Of a stretch of DNA of 50,680 nucleotides, positions 38,100 through 47,266 are shown one piece after another; within the stretch, counting starts at the first letter, position 1; each line of letters begins with the position of its first letter. The stretch covers positions 1 to 50,680 of the forward strand of contig CAINRC010000102.1 of assembly GCA_903852495.1 (NCBI GenBank), given 5' to 3'. The translations under genes and the position numbers were made by a program. The notes under the pieces were generated by a model. It was given only the letters and a program-made list of their open reading frames with translations, was not told the DNA's origin and did not search any database. This DNA is from an uncultured Geobacteraceae bacterium (GTDB lineage: Bacteria > Desulfobacterota > Desulfuromonadia > Geobacterales > Pseudopelobacteraceae).

Positions 38100-38779
38100 C
38101 AACTAAAACCCGTGATTTTCTACTTCCAATTATCCTGCTTATTGTTGCGACAGCAGTGATTGGCGTAACCGGTGCTGACCTGCGCGTTGCCGCTCCGTTT
38201 TTCATCAAAGGCGCGTGGCCGGTCGGGGAACAGCAGCCATGGCATCTTCTCTATCTGCTTGACCGACTGCCATCAATTACACTTGGCTGTGTCGGTCTGG
38301 CCGCCGTTCTCACAGGATACTTCAGCACACAGCGCCGCAGCTGGATCAAACCGGGGCTGTTTCTCGTGATTCTTCTGGCCCTCGGTCCTGGCCTGATTGT
38401 GAACTCCGTTTTTAAAGAGTATTGGGGGCGACCCCGCCCACGGGAAGTCGTTCAGCTCGGCGGTACAAAAGAGTTCCTGCATCCCTGGCAAAAAGGCATA
38501 GCCCACAAAGGGCGTTCATTCCCTTCGGGACACGCTTCGGCCGCATTCTACCTGACGGCTCCGTTTTTCGTATATCGCCGCAGGAAGCCGAGAGTCGCCG
38601 CCCTCTGGATGACAGGCGGGCTGATATTCGGGGTATTAATGAGCATGGCCCGCATCACGCAGGGTGGGCACTTTTTAAGTGACAATCTCTGGGCGTGGGG
38701 CATGGTTCACCTGACTGCGGTCACGTTGTATTACCTGCTGCGGCTTGACCGCGACGAAGTTCCTGCGCCGGTATCGTAA
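38096..38779 (+). CDS. PAP2-family membrane phosphatase, possible lipid A phosphatase
   Basis: 227 residues with about five to six hydrophobic segments. The three PAP2 motifs are present: KEYWGRPRP (KX6RP), RSFPSGHAS (PSGH), and ARITQGGHFLSD (SRxxxGxHxxxD with Ala in place of Ser). Known relatives include PgpB, undecaprenyl-pyrophosphate phosphatases and the lipid A phosphatases LpxE and LpxF. Its position between an LpxL-type acyltransferase and waaA in the lipid A operon makes lipid A dephosphorylation the most attractive guess, but a PgpB-like role cannot be excluded. Confidence 0.82.
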   Translation: MTTKTRDFLLPIILLIVATAVIGVTGADLRVAAPFFIKGAWPVGEQQPWHLLYLLDRLPSITLGCVGLAAVLTGYFSTQRRSWIKPGLFLVILLALGPGLIVNSVFKEYWGRPRPREVVQLGGTKEFLHPWQKGIAHKGRSFPSGHASAAFYLTAPFFVYRRRKPRVAALWMTGGLIFGVLMSMARITQGGHFLSDNLWAWGMVHLTAVTLYYLLRLDRDEVPAPVS

Positions 38780-38787
38780 CCAGCTCC

Positions 38788-40071
38788 ATGTTCTTTACTG
38801 CCTACAACATATTCTCCATTCTGCTGCTGATTCCGGTTTTTCTGTTCAATATCTATCGATCCGTCAAGCTTGGCTGGCCGCTGGCCATTGCCGAACGGTT
38901 CGGCCACGTACCCCGTAAGCTGCTGTCACCCATCGCCGGTCGTCCGGTTATCTGGCTGCATGCTGTTTCGGTTGGTGAAGTGATCGCCGCCAGGCCGCTG
39001 CTCAAGTCACTGCGCAACGCCTATCCGGGCCATGCTCTTGTCGTCACCTGTACGACCGAAACCGGAAAAACAACCGCCGCCGGTTTTCCAGAAGTTGATC
39101 TGTGCCTCTACTTTCCCTTTGACTTTCTCCCGTCAGTGCGTGCCATACTCGGCGCGCTCAGGCCCCGTATCATCATTGTGATGGAAACGGAAATCTGGCC
39201 CAACTTCTGCCGTGAAGCCGCCAGGTGGGACATTCCGCTACTGCTGGCCAATGGCCGTATTTCGGACCGGTCGTTTCCTCGCTATCTGAAATTTTCCTGG
39301 TTTTTCCGCCCCGCCCTGCGCTGTTTCTCGTCGATCTGTATGCAGTCGGAAACCGGCCGTGAACGGATCGCTGCCATTGGTGCTGATCCGCGAATCGTTA
39401 CGGTTTCCGGCAATTTGAAAAATGATATCCCCAGCCGCCAAGTAGCTGAAGAAGAGCGGAAACAGCTGCGTTCCCGCTACGGCATTCCGGCTGAAGCCTG
39501 CGTTCTGACCGCCGGCAGTACCCGCGACGGAGAAGAACAGTACCTGATTTCGGCATACCGGGAACTGTCAGCAGAGATCAACGATCTGTTTCTCATCCTG
39601 GTGCCGCGCCATCCGGTGCGGGTGGGTGAAATATCTGCACTGCTTGACAGCGCCGGGATGCACTACCAACGGCGCACAGCCCACGCCGACGGACGTATGC
39701 AGCAGTGTGGCGAAGTGCTTTTGGTGGACACGGTCGGCGAGATGATGAATCTGTATGCACTGTCTGATATCGCCTATGTGGGCGGCAGCCTTGTACCGTT
39801 TGGCGGACATAACCTCCTGGAGCCGGCATCCGTTGGTGTGCCGAGCATTTTTGGGCCGCATATGGAAAATTTCCGGGAGATCGAGGGCCTCATTTTGCAG
39901 TACGGTGCCGGTATCCAGATTCACAGTCCGGAAAAAATGGCAGATACCTGGCGCACCATGATTTCCAGCGCCGAACTCCGGAGGATAGTGGGACAGAACG
40001 GGCTGAAGGTACTGCGGGATAACGGCGGAGCGACGGAGCGTCACATGGAAGTAATTTCGGGATATGTATGA
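38788..40071 (+). CDS. waaA: 3-deoxy-D-manno-octulosonic acid transferase
   Basis: 427 residues. An N-terminal membrane anchor (FFTAYNIFSILLLIPVFLFN) is followed by the GT30 core: VIWLHAVSVGEVIAARPLLK, VVTCTTETGKTTA, METEIWPNFCREAARWDIPL, NLKNDIPS and YVGGSLVPFGGHNLLEPASVGVP in parts. It attaches Kdo to lipid IVA. A kinase of the Kdo/heptose type lies 2 kb downstream on the other strand, which in Haemophilus accompanies a monofunctional WaaA. It overlaps lpxK by 4 bases. The ribosome binding site is weak. Confidence 0.95.
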   Translation: MFFTAYNIFSILLLIPVFLFNIYRSVKLGWPLAIAERFGHVPRKLLSPIAGRPVIWLHAVSVGEVIAARPLLKSLRNAYPGHALVVTCTTETGKTTAAGFPEVDLCLYFPFDFLPSVRAILGALRPRIIIVMETEIWPNFCREAARWDIPLLLANGRISDRSFPRYLKFSWFFRPALRCFSSICMQSETGRERIAAIGADPRIVTVSGNLKNDIPSRQVAEEERKQLRSRYGIPAEACVLTAGSTRDGEEQYLISAYRELSAEINDLFLILVPRHPVRVGEISALLDSAGMHYQRRTAHADGRMQQCGEVLLVDTVGEMMNLYALSDIAYVGGSLVPFGGHNLLEPASVGVPSIFGPHMENFREIEGLILQYGAGIQIHSPEKMADTWRTMISSAELRRIVGQNGLKVLRDNGGATERHMEVISGYV

Positions 40072-41162
40072 GTGAATCGTATCATACCTACTGGAGGGGA
40101 CTGGCTTCAGGCGGTCGAACCTCGCCGCGAGACAAAGTGGTGCTCCTGTTCCTGACACCGTTTTCATGGCTGTATTCCCTGATCCAGCGGCTGCGGGCAG
40201 GCCTGTATTCGGTTGGTCTGCTGCGCACGTCCCGCCTCCCCCGCCCGGTGGTTTCGATCGGCAACCTGACCGTCGGCGGCACCGGTAAAACTCCGGTAAC
40301 CGCGTACATTGCCCGGTTTCTCCTGGCACAGGGATACAAGGTGGCGGTGCTTTCCCGAGGGTATGGCGGAGCATTGGAGGGGCAGACCTGTGTTGTCAGC
40401 GACGGCTCTACCATAATGCAGGGGGCCGCAGAGTGCGGCGATGAACCGTATCTGCTGGCTTCAACAGTGCCGGGGCTTATGGTCGTAATCGGTACCGATC
40501 GCCACACCGCCGGTCAGCTGGCTATGCAGCAGCTGGCACCGGACATTTTCCTGCTGGATGACGGCTTTCAGCACCTGCGCCTGCATCGTGACCTGAATAT
40601 TCTGCTGTTGGACTTTTCCCACCCCTTCGGGAACAGATTGACCCTGCCGGCCGGAATCCTGCGGGAGCCGTTACCGGCGCTGCACCGGGCAGACCTGGTG
40701 CTGTTCACGCGTGCTCCAGAGGGGGCAGTGATAAGTACTCCCACCGGTGAGATTCCCGCGTGCGTCTCCAGCCACACCATCGCCGACCTGCTCCCGCTGG
40801 GCAGCGATTTTCCAGTATCTTTTTCAAGCTGCCACGACACTAGAGTGCTGGCCTTTGCCGGTATTGCCGACCCGGAGTCGTTTTTTGCCGGTCTACGTGA
40901 AAAGGGGCTGAATCTGGTGCACTGCATTCACTTCCCGGATCATGTCGCCTATGGGCCGGAACGGTGCACTGAAATTGCTGATGCGCTAAGGAACAGCGGC
41001 GCAGATATGATTGTCACAACGGAGAAAGACGGGGTTAAATTGGCGGGGCTATCGGGGGAATTGAGGGCAAAGACATTTCTCGCCCGGTTGGAGCTGACGC
41101 TTGGCAATCCCGCGATACTGGAAAAAATGCTGACAGAACTGCTGCACCCTCAGGATGTATAA
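40068..41162 (+). CDS. lpxK: Tetraacyldisaccharide 4'-kinase
   Basis: 364 residues. An N-terminal membrane-associated helix region is followed by the P-loop VSIGNLTVGGTGKTPVTAYI, then VAVLSRGYGGALEG and FLLDDGFQHLRLHRDLNILL with the catalytic acidic pair, and VTTEKDGVKL near the end. It phosphorylates the lipid A disaccharide at the 4' position. Its 3' end overlaps the 3' end of the opposite-strand GT9 gene by 13 bases (41150-41162), with no terminator between them. Confidence 0.96.
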   Translation: MSESYHTYWRGLASGGRTSPRDKVVLLFLTPFSWLYSLIQRLRAGLYSVGLLRTSRLPRPVVSIGNLTVGGTGKTPVTAYIARFLLAQGYKVAVLSRGYGGALEGQTCVVSDGSTIMQGAAECGDEPYLLASTVPGLMVVIGTDRHTAGQLAMQQLAPDIFLLDDGFQHLRLHRDLNILLLDFSHPFGNRLTLPAGILREPLPALHRADLVLFTRAPEGAVISTPTGEIPACVSSHTIADLLPLGSDFPVSFSSCHDTRVLAFAGIADPESFFAGLREKGLNLVHCIHFPDHVAYGPERCTEIADALRNSGADMIVTTEKDGVKLAGLSGELRAKTFLARLELTLGNPAILEKMLTELLHPQDV

Positions 41163-42184
41163 CAAGAACTCCATATTTGGACTTTATCAAGGACGTCCCG
41201 CACCGTAATCAGCTTCATACGATCAGGGCGATTTTCCATGGACACCGGATAATCTTCACCCGGCTCACCGTACGCATCAATCATAAGATCGCCGAATTTT
41301 CGGTAGGGGCCGACCCGCTTCGGATTGGAAAAGCCCATCAGGGACACAACCGGACGATCAAGAGCGACGGTGATATGCAGCGGCCCGGTATCAAGTGAAA
41401 TAACCAGTGCCGCACCATCCAGAATCCCAACCAGTCCCCGTAAACCACCATTCCCCAGAGCACTCAGCGGCGCCTGTTTCGCCCGTTCCATGATGATCCG
41501 CTCGCACTCCACTTCGACCGGTGAGCGCCCCCCCACCAGAATCGGCTGCAGGCCAAAATCAGCATACAAAGCATCACAGACCTCTGCCCACCGTTCAGGA
41601 AACCAGTTTTTCTGCAGCTTGCTGGTCGCCACAACTATCGGCACCGCCGGCCGGTCTATTGCAGAGTAAAAAGAGCGTTGCCAGGACCGTTCCTCCTGGT
41701 TCCAGGGCCCAAGCTCCCAGGTAACCGGAGTGATCGGCGCACCGAGCCAGTCGCAGAACTCAAGATACTGATCCTGCACGTGCTGCATGGCATGGGGGGG
41801 AATGCGGTGAGTGGTGAACAGCCAGTTGAGGTCGCGGGCGCGGGCGAAGTCGAAGCCGAGCTTCACCGAGGCGTTGATGAATGAGGTGATAATATTGGCC
41901 TTGAAATACACCTGCAGATCGATAACCAGATCGAATTTCCGGGAGCGAAGCTGTTCCCGAACGGCCAGGAATCCGCCGATCCCGCGGGTCCGGTCAAACA
42001 GAATTATTTCGTCAACCAGATGATGACCGCGTACCAGCGTAGCCGGTCCCGGCTGTAGAATCCAGGTCACCTTCATGGCAGGGTTCAACCGTTTAAGAGA
42101 GTGCAACACCGGCAGAACGTGTACCGTATCACCAACAGCGCTCATCATGACTATGCAGACACGGTCTGTTCTAACGTGCATCAT
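41150..42184 (-). CDS. GT9 family glycosyltransferase (heptosyltransferase-like)
   Basis: 344 residues. The N-terminus VCIVMMSAVGDTVHVLPVLHSLKRL is the GT9 start with SAVGDTVHVLP as in WaaC-type enzymes; PIVVATSKLQKNWFPERWAEV and LVISLDTGPLHITVALDRPVVSLMG are the nucleotide-sugar binding stretches. It probably adds a heptose, or another sugar, to the LPS core. Whether it is heptosyltransferase I or a later enzyme cannot be decided from sequence; being paired with a kinase and with waaF nearby, WaaC is a reasonable candidate. It is translationally coupled to the kinase gene by a 4-base overlap and runs against the lipid A operon. Confidence 0.85.
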   Translation of the reverse strand: MMHVRTDRVCIVMMSAVGDTVHVLPVLHSLKRLNPAMKVTWILQPGPATLVRGHHLVDEIILFDRTRGIGGFLAVREQLRSRKFDLVIDLQVYFKANIITSFINASVKLGFDFARARDLNWLFTTHRIPPHAMQHVQDQYLEFCDWLGAPITPVTWELGPWNQEERSWQRSFYSAIDRPAVPIVVATSKLQKNWFPERWAEVCDALYADFGLQPILVGGRSPVEVECERIIMERAKQAPLSALGNGGLRGLVGILDGAALVISLDTGPLHITVALDRPVVSLMGFSNPKRVGPYRKFGDLMIDAYGEPGEDYPVSMENRPDRMKLITVRDVLDKVQIWSSCYTS

Positions 42185-42966
42185 TTCTTCTCCTCTGCAC
42201 CGGGGGCCAGCCGGGCCAGTGAATCCTCAGTGAAATCAAGCCCCCACCTGGTGCGCCACTTCCGTGCCGACTGCGCCAAACGTTTGAAGTTGCGGGCGGC
42301 AATGTCACATCCGCCAGGAAAGGTGACCCGATCCACGTCAAGCAGATATGCGGTCGGATCGGTACCACTGCCGGCGATGTAGATGTTTTTCAAATTCAGA
42401 TCGGCATGCCACCCGCCGGCGGAAACAAGCGCATCCAGCAACCGACGGACCGCCACCAGAATCTGATCCCGCTCTGCATTCCCGGCTTTTTCCCAGACAG
42501 CGGGGAAATCACCCCCCTCCGGCAGCCGGCGCGTCATGACATCGCTCCGGGCGATGATCCCGGCAACAGGATAGACCGCATAGGCGATGACTTCAGCAGT
42601 CGGCACCCCGGCAGCGGCCAGGCGGAGATAGGTTGCCAGCTCCAATGGTGCCCGCGTAGGAGCGAGAAAGTACTCACCGGTCAGATTACGCAGCAGACCG
42701 CCATGACAATTTCTCCGGACAACCACCGCTGTTGCCGGCGATGTCGGCAGATCAACGGAGTGGATGACTCCACGCCCATGCATTTTTTCTTTCACCGGCT
42801 GCCGGGCCGCCCATTCGTAAAGGGTTTGGCCATCAAGCGCCTCGGCAACAGCCGCAGCAGCCCAGGTACAGGCAACAGCCCGGCACCACCCCACGTCAAG
42901 ATGGGCGTAGCCTGATTGCTGTTCATCGACCTTGTTACTGTATGGAGAAATAATGGCAGGGGTCAT
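42181..42966 (-). CDS. Kdo kinase / LPS core kinase (KdkA/WaaP family)
   Basis: 261 residues with a protein-kinase-like fold. The catalytic loop is HADLNLKN (His187, Asp189, Asn194), and LLDVDR takes the place of the DFG metal-binding motif. Upstream, LTGEYFLAPTRAPLELATYLRLAAAGVPT is the usual KdkA/WaaP beta-strand and helix region. Members phosphorylate Kdo (KdkA) or heptose (WaaP) of the inner core at the cytoplasmic face. The HADLNxxN form is nearer KdkA. It heads a two-gene minus-strand unit with the GT9 gene. The 178-bp gap to the divergent Trm112 gene is AT-rich and should hold both promoters, but none stands out. Confidence 0.82.
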   Translation of the reverse strand: MTPAIISPYSNKVDEQQSGYAHLDVGWCRAVACTWAAAAVAEALDGQTLYEWAARQPVKEKMHGRGVIHSVDLPTSPATAVVVRRNCHGGLLRNLTGEYFLAPTRAPLELATYLRLAAAGVPTAEVIAYAVYPVAGIIARSDVMTRRLPEGGDFPAVWEKAGNAERDQILVAVRRLLDALVSAGGWHADLNLKNIYIAGSGTDPTAYLLDVDRVTFPGGCDIAARNFKRLAQSARKWRTRWGLDFTEDSLARLAPGAEEKK

Positions 42967-43144
42967 GGATCTCGGTGGGTTAGGCTGGTGAACTGACTGT
43001 TTTTATGATTAGTTTTCCGCCGTTTGTAAATATCATTCATATCAAAGTATCGTCAACATGAAACTGGGAGAATATCAACAGATATCGGTATTTTACTTCA
43101 AAAGCGCCGTCAAATATGGCATATTGGCCAATCTCTTGATTACC

Positions 43145-43342
43145 ATGGAACCTATGCTGCCACCTGAATTATTACTGATACTTGCGTGCCCGGTCTGCAA
43201 GGGGGAACTGTTCCAGAGCGAAACTGACCTGCCGCTGCACTGTCCACGCTGCAACAGACACTACCCGGTGACTGACGACGTACCCATACTGTTTTCGGAA
43301 CAAACCACCGTCGATTTACTGGCAAAAGGTGAGGCAGCGTGA
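43145..43342 (+). CDS. Trm112/YcaR-family small zinc-binding protein
   Basis: 65 residues from the ATG at 43145; an ATG at 43154 would also serve. The frame is open back to an ATG at 43058 but that extension does not look like the family. The core is LLLILACPVCKGEL, then PLHCPRCNRHYPVTDDVPILF, with CxxC pairs for one zinc. In E. coli the homologue YcaR lies next to lpxK, so the lipid A linkage is conserved here. Trm112 proteins activate methyltransferases in other domains of life; the bacterial role is uncertain. It overlaps waaF by 4 bases. Confidence 0.88.
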   Translation: MEPMLPPELLLILACPVCKGELFQSETDLPLHCPRCNRHYPVTDDVPILFSEQTTVDLLAKGEAA

Positions 43343-44394
43343 AGGAATTACAGCACGAAACCATCAGGAAAATACTGATCCGCTCAGTTAACTGGATCGG
43401 TGACGCGGTGATGACCACACCGGCAATCAGTGTTATCAGGGAGCATTTTCCGAACGCTGAAATCACTATTCTCGCCAATGCAATGGTATCACAGCTTTTT
43501 TTACACCATCCGGGCATTGACCGCATCATTACCTTTGATCGTCAGGGGCGGCATCACGGCGTTGCCGGAAGATTGCGTCTGGCCGCCGAGCTCCGCAGGC
43601 ATTCGTTCGACCTCGCCATTATCCTGCCAAACTCTTTCGATTCGGCTCTGGTCCCCTGGCTGGCCCGTATTCCCAACCGAATAGGCAAATGCAGTGATGG
43701 GCGCACACTGTTGCTGAGTGGCCGGTTTTACCCGGAAAAGGGAGGGAGCGCCTGCCATGAAGTGGACTATTACCTGAACCTTTTGGCCCATTTCGGGATC
43801 ACGGGCGGACGCACTCCCCTGCACCTCTCCCTTACTCCCGAAGAGATGGACAACGCCTCAGCACTGTTGGAAGCACATGGCATAAAACCGGATGATTTTG
43901 TTATCGGCATCAACCCTGGTGCAAGCTACGGTTCAGCAAAGCGCTGGTATCCTGACCGGTTTGCCCAGGTTGCCAGTCAACTGGCAACTAAATGGTCGGC
44001 AAAGATTGTTATTTTCGGCGGGCCGGGTGAAACAGCGATTTCCGCAGATATTGATCATCGTCTGGAAGGAACGGCGGTAAATGTGGCCGGAAAAACCTCC
44101 GTGCGCGAACTGATGGCGTTGATCAAGCGCTGTAATTTTTTTATAACCAACGACTCCGGTCCCATGCACATCGCCGCCGCTTTTGATGTGCCTCTGGTGG
44201 CGATTTTCGGTTCAACAGATCATAGAGGGACTTCCCCCTACAGCAATAAATCCGTAGTTGTACGGACTGACGTTGAATGTGCGCCATGCAAACTGCGGGA
44301 GTGCCCTACTGATCATCGTTGTATGACAACCGTTACCGAAGTACTTGTAATTAATGCGGCGCTGAAGCTTGCTAAAAAGCTGCAAGACAGATAA
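43339..44394 (+). CDS. waaF: ADP-heptose:LPS heptosyltransferase II
   Basis: 351 residues, GT9. The N-terminal KILIRSVNWIGDAVMTTPAI is the hallmark of WaaF, with the catalytic Asp in WIGDAVM. INPGASYGSAKRWYPDRFAQV binds ADP-heptose, and FITNDSGPMHIAAAFDVPLVAIFGSTDHRGTSPY, read in parts, is also typical. It adds the second heptose of the LPS inner core. It starts with GTG overlapping the Trm112 stop. The following 56 bases before msbA contain no terminator. Confidence 0.95.
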   Translation: MKELQHETIRKILIRSVNWIGDAVMTTPAISVIREHFPNAEITILANAMVSQLFLHHPGIDRIITFDRQGRHHGVAGRLRLAAELRRHSFDLAIILPNSFDSALVPWLARIPNRIGKCSDGRTLLLSGRFYPEKGGSACHEVDYYLNLLAHFGITGGRTPLHLSLTPEEMDNASALLEAHGIKPDDFVIGINPGASYGSAKRWYPDRFAQVASQLATKWSAKIVIFGGPGETAISADIDHRLEGTAVNVAGKTSVRELMALIKRCNFFITNDSGPMHIAAAFDVPLVAIFGSTDHRGTSPYSNKSVVVRTDVECAPCKLRECPTDHRCMTTVTEVLVINAALKLAKKLQDR

Positions 44395-44450
44395 CGGCCT
44401 ACGGGGCGTTCATCTCCGCTCCTGCAGACAAAACTCACAAGGACTATCAA

Positions 44451-46187
44451 ATGGCTGTATTTAAAAGACTACTGCTTTACATGAAACCCTACTGGTGGCG
44501 CATAGTGCTTGCTGCTTTAGCGTCATCTGCCTATGGCGGGCTTGATGCCGCCTTTGCCTACATGGTTGAGCCGTTATTGAAAAAAATATTCGTGACGAAC
44601 GATATGTTCATCTTTTCGATTCTTCCGTTCATCATAATACTGATTTTCGTTTTTCGTGGTATCTGCCGGTATCTCAATGACTATTTCATGAGAACTGCGG
44701 CTCAGCTTGCGGTGCAGGATGTACGCAACGAAATTTTCAGAAATAATATTGTTCTCGACCTGAGTTTTTTCCACCGTAACCAGACCGGGTCACTCATGTC
44801 CCGTATTGTGAACGATGTTGCCATGATGCAGGACGGTGTGGGAGGAATAGTCACCGGACTTTTTCGGGACGCCATCGGCCTTGTTTCCCTGATTGGTGTA
44901 ATTTTCTACCGGGACTGGCATCTTGCAATCATATCAATACTCGTGATCCCCCTGTCCATCTATCCAGCCCAGTTTTTAGGTAAAAAAATCAAACTCAACG
45001 CTCGAAAGGGCCAGGAAGAAGCGGGTGACTTCGCCAATATCCTTCAGGAATCACTGAGCGGCATCAAGGTTGTCAAGGCATTCTCACTTGAAAAAATCAT
45101 GGTCGATCAGTTCGTACGGGCAAACCGGATGTATTACAATTTTGTCCGTAAATTAATAAAATACAGTTCCCTCTCTTCCCCCATCATGGAAATCATCACA
45201 TCACTCGGCATCGCGGCGGTTGTATTTTTCGGCGGCAGCAAGGTCATGGCCAACACACTGACTGCCCCTGAATTTTTCTCCTTTATTACTGCCATGGCGC
45301 TGGTGTATTCACCTCTGAAAAAGCTGATTTCGGCCTACAGTGAAGCGCAGCGATGTCTGGGCGCCTCTGAACGGGTATTCGAAATTATTGACGCCCGGTC
45401 CGAGATTATCGACGCACCTGACGGCAAAACTCTCACCCGTGATGACAACCGGGTTGAATTCAAAGATGTCTGCTTTAAGTACCAGGACGATTACGTCCTC
45501 AAAAACGTCTCTCTGGTGGCAGAAAAAGGGCAGATGGTTGCACTGGTCGGTCCATCAGGAGGGGGGAAGAGTACTCTTGTTTCCCTGATAGCACGGTTCT
45601 TTGATACAAGCAGCGGACAGGTACGAATCGGACAGCACGATATCCGCAGCATCAGCAAAGCCAGTCTCATGGGCAATATTGCCCTTGTCGACCAGGAAAC
45701 AGTTCTATTCCATGATACGGTGGCAAACAACATTCGCTATGGGAAACCCGGAGCAACAGACGATGAGATAATTGCTGCGGCACAAGCAGCATATGCCCAC
45801 GATTTCATAATGGCTATGCCCAGCGGCTATGGCACCAGCATTGGTGATCGAGGCGTGCGGCTTTCCGGTGGACAACGCCAGAGGATCTGTATCGCCCGGG
45901 CAATCCTGAAAAATGCACCGATTCTGATCCTCGACGAAGCAACCAGCGCCCTGGACACCGAAAGCGAACAGATGGTACAAAAAGCACTGGATAATCTGAT
46001 GCAGGACCGAACTACATTTGTGATCGCGCACAGACTTTCCACTGTGCTGCACGCCGACAAGATAATTGTTCTGGAAAACGGCTGTGTGGTTGAGAGCGGG
46101 ACCCATCAGGTGCTGGTTCAGAATAGCGGCCTTTACAGCAGGCTTTGCTCCCAGCAGTTCGGCGCAGCCGCAAGCAGCGATGAATAG
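44451..46187 (+). CDS. msbA: Lipid A export ABC transporter MsbA
   Basis: 578 residues. Six membrane segments in the first 310 residues (type IV exporter), then the ATPase domain: Walker A GPSGGGKST, signature LSGGQRQRICIARAI, Walker B ILILDEATSALD, switch His in VIAHRLSTV. Layout and length match MsbA, which flips lipid A-core across the inner membrane. The gene sits among core and O-antigen genes, which supports MsbA over a drug exporter. AAGGAC lies 7 bases before the ATG. Its end overlaps an upstream in-frame extension of the next gene, which I do not take as real. Confidence 0.92.
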   Translation: MAVFKRLLLYMKPYWWRIVLAALASSAYGGLDAAFAYMVEPLLKKIFVTNDMFIFSILPFIIILIFVFRGICRYLNDYFMRTAAQLAVQDVRNEIFRNNIVLDLSFFHRNQTGSLMSRIVNDVAMMQDGVGGIVTGLFRDAIGLVSLIGVIFYRDWHLAIISILVIPLSIYPAQFLGKKIKLNARKGQEEAGDFANILQESLSGIKVVKAFSLEKIMVDQFVRANRMYYNFVRKLIKYSSLSSPIMEIITSLGIAAVVFFGGSKVMANTLTAPEFFSFITAMALVYSPLKKLISAYSEAQRCLGASERVFEIIDARSEIIDAPDGKTLTRDDNRVEFKDVCFKYQDDYVLKNVSLVAEKGQMVALVGPSGGGKSTLVSLIARFFDTSSGQVRIGQHDIRSISKASLMGNIALVDQETVLFHDTVANNIRYGKPGATDDEIIAAAQAAYAHDFIMAMPSGYGTSIGDRGVRLSGGQRQRICIARAILKNAPILILDEATSALDTESEQMVQKALDNLMQDRTTFVIAHRLSTVLHADKIIVLENGCVVESGTHQVLVQNSGLYSRLCSQQFGAAASSDE

Positions 46188-46203
46188 AGACAAGAAGGCC
46201 CAT

Positions 46204-47193
46204 ATGCTATCAGAGAAAAAACCGCTTCTGACCATCGCCATCCCGACGTACAACAGGGCTCAATACCTTGACCGTTGCCTCTCCCTGATTGTCAAACAAA
46301 CTGCAGCATATGGAGATCTGGTCGAACTGGTTGTTTCGGATAACTGTTCAACCGATACCACGGAAGAAATCGTCAACCGGTTCATTGCTGACGGACAGGC
46401 CATTAGGTACATAAAAAACGACTGTAATGTTGGCCCTGACAAAAATTTCCGGCAATGTTTTGAATCGGCAAACGGTACTTATTTTTTACTTTTTTCCGAT
46501 GATGACCTTTTTCTGGATGGCTCACTGAATAAAATAATGACCCTGATTGAGAATGGCGAGTACGGCATCATCTACCTGAGAAGCTATTTTTTCGTTTCCG
46601 ATTATCTTCGCGAAAGGCCAAACAGAAAAACAACCGGGCCTGTGATCGTAGATGACCTTAAACAATTCATTTACATGGTTGATGTCTGGTTTACGTTCAT
46701 TTCCGGCAATGTGGTCAATAAAAGTCTGGTTAACCTGAATCTGAATTTGGAGGACTTTGAGCAGACCAATCTGCTGCAGCTTTCCTGGACTTTTTCCAGC
46801 CTGTTCAATTCACCCAGGAATGTGTATTACGATGATTATCTTGTTGCCGGTCAAGGGGATAACTCGGGGGGATACAAATTTTGTGAGGTATTCGGCAGCA
46901 AAATGTATGCTGTCTTCCAGATATTTGTCGAAAAGTTCGGTATAGAGCGCGAATATTTTGATATCATCACAAGAAAGTCCCTGAAAAAGCATCTGTCAAA
47001 GTTCATTCTCACGTCAAGAAAAGGATTTGGCAGCCATTGTGAAGAAGATTATTTAAGCATTCTGCACCCGGTATATAACCGTTATCTGAGTTATTGGATT
47101 TTCGTATATCCGGCAATTACTTGGCCGTTACCTCTGGCAAAACTATGGTGCAAGATTTTCCGTTTTTTTGCGAAGCTGTTCAGAAAGCTGTAA
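46204..47193 (+). CDS. GT2 family glycosyltransferase, possibly dideoxyhexosyl (abequosyl-type) transferase
   Basis: 329 residues from the ATG at 46204 (AAGG 7 bases upstream). The GT-A fold start is LLTIAIPTYNRAQYLDRCLSLI, then LVELVVSDNCSTDTTEEIVNRF, and the acidic FLLFSDDDLFLDGS holds the DxD-type metal site. The N-terminal pattern resembles the abequosyltransferase-like subgroup of GT2. Immediately downstream genes make a CDP-3,6-dideoxyhexose precursor, so it may transfer that sugar; this is inference. The C-terminus ends in a hydrophobic-basic stretch that may associate with the membrane. Confidence 0.8.
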   Translation: MLSEKKPLLTIAIPTYNRAQYLDRCLSLIVKQTAAYGDLVELVVSDNCSTDTTEEIVNRFIADGQAIRYIKNDCNVGPDKNFRQCFESANGTYFLLFSDDDLFLDGSLNKIMTLIENGEYGIIYLRSYFFVSDYLRERPNRKTTGPVIVDDLKQFIYMVDVWFTFISGNVVNKSLVNLNLNLEDFEQTNLLQLSWTFSSLFNSPRNVYYDDYLVAGQGDNSGGYKFCEVFGSKMYAVFQIFVEKFGIEREYFDIITRKSLKKHLSKFILTSRKGFGSHCEEDYLSILHPVYNRYLSYWIFVYPAITWPLPLAKLWCKIFRFFAKLFRKL

Positions 47194-47266
47194 TCATTGC
47201 CCTGCGGTACGAAAGCAGCACTATTTTTTCAATCCACTACGGTCGCACGCGAAAGGATTCTCATCC

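Noticed and set aside
43058..43144. Extended start of the Trm112 gene at 43058
   Set aside because: The extra 29 residues have no family counterpart, and the region must also hold the divergent promoters.
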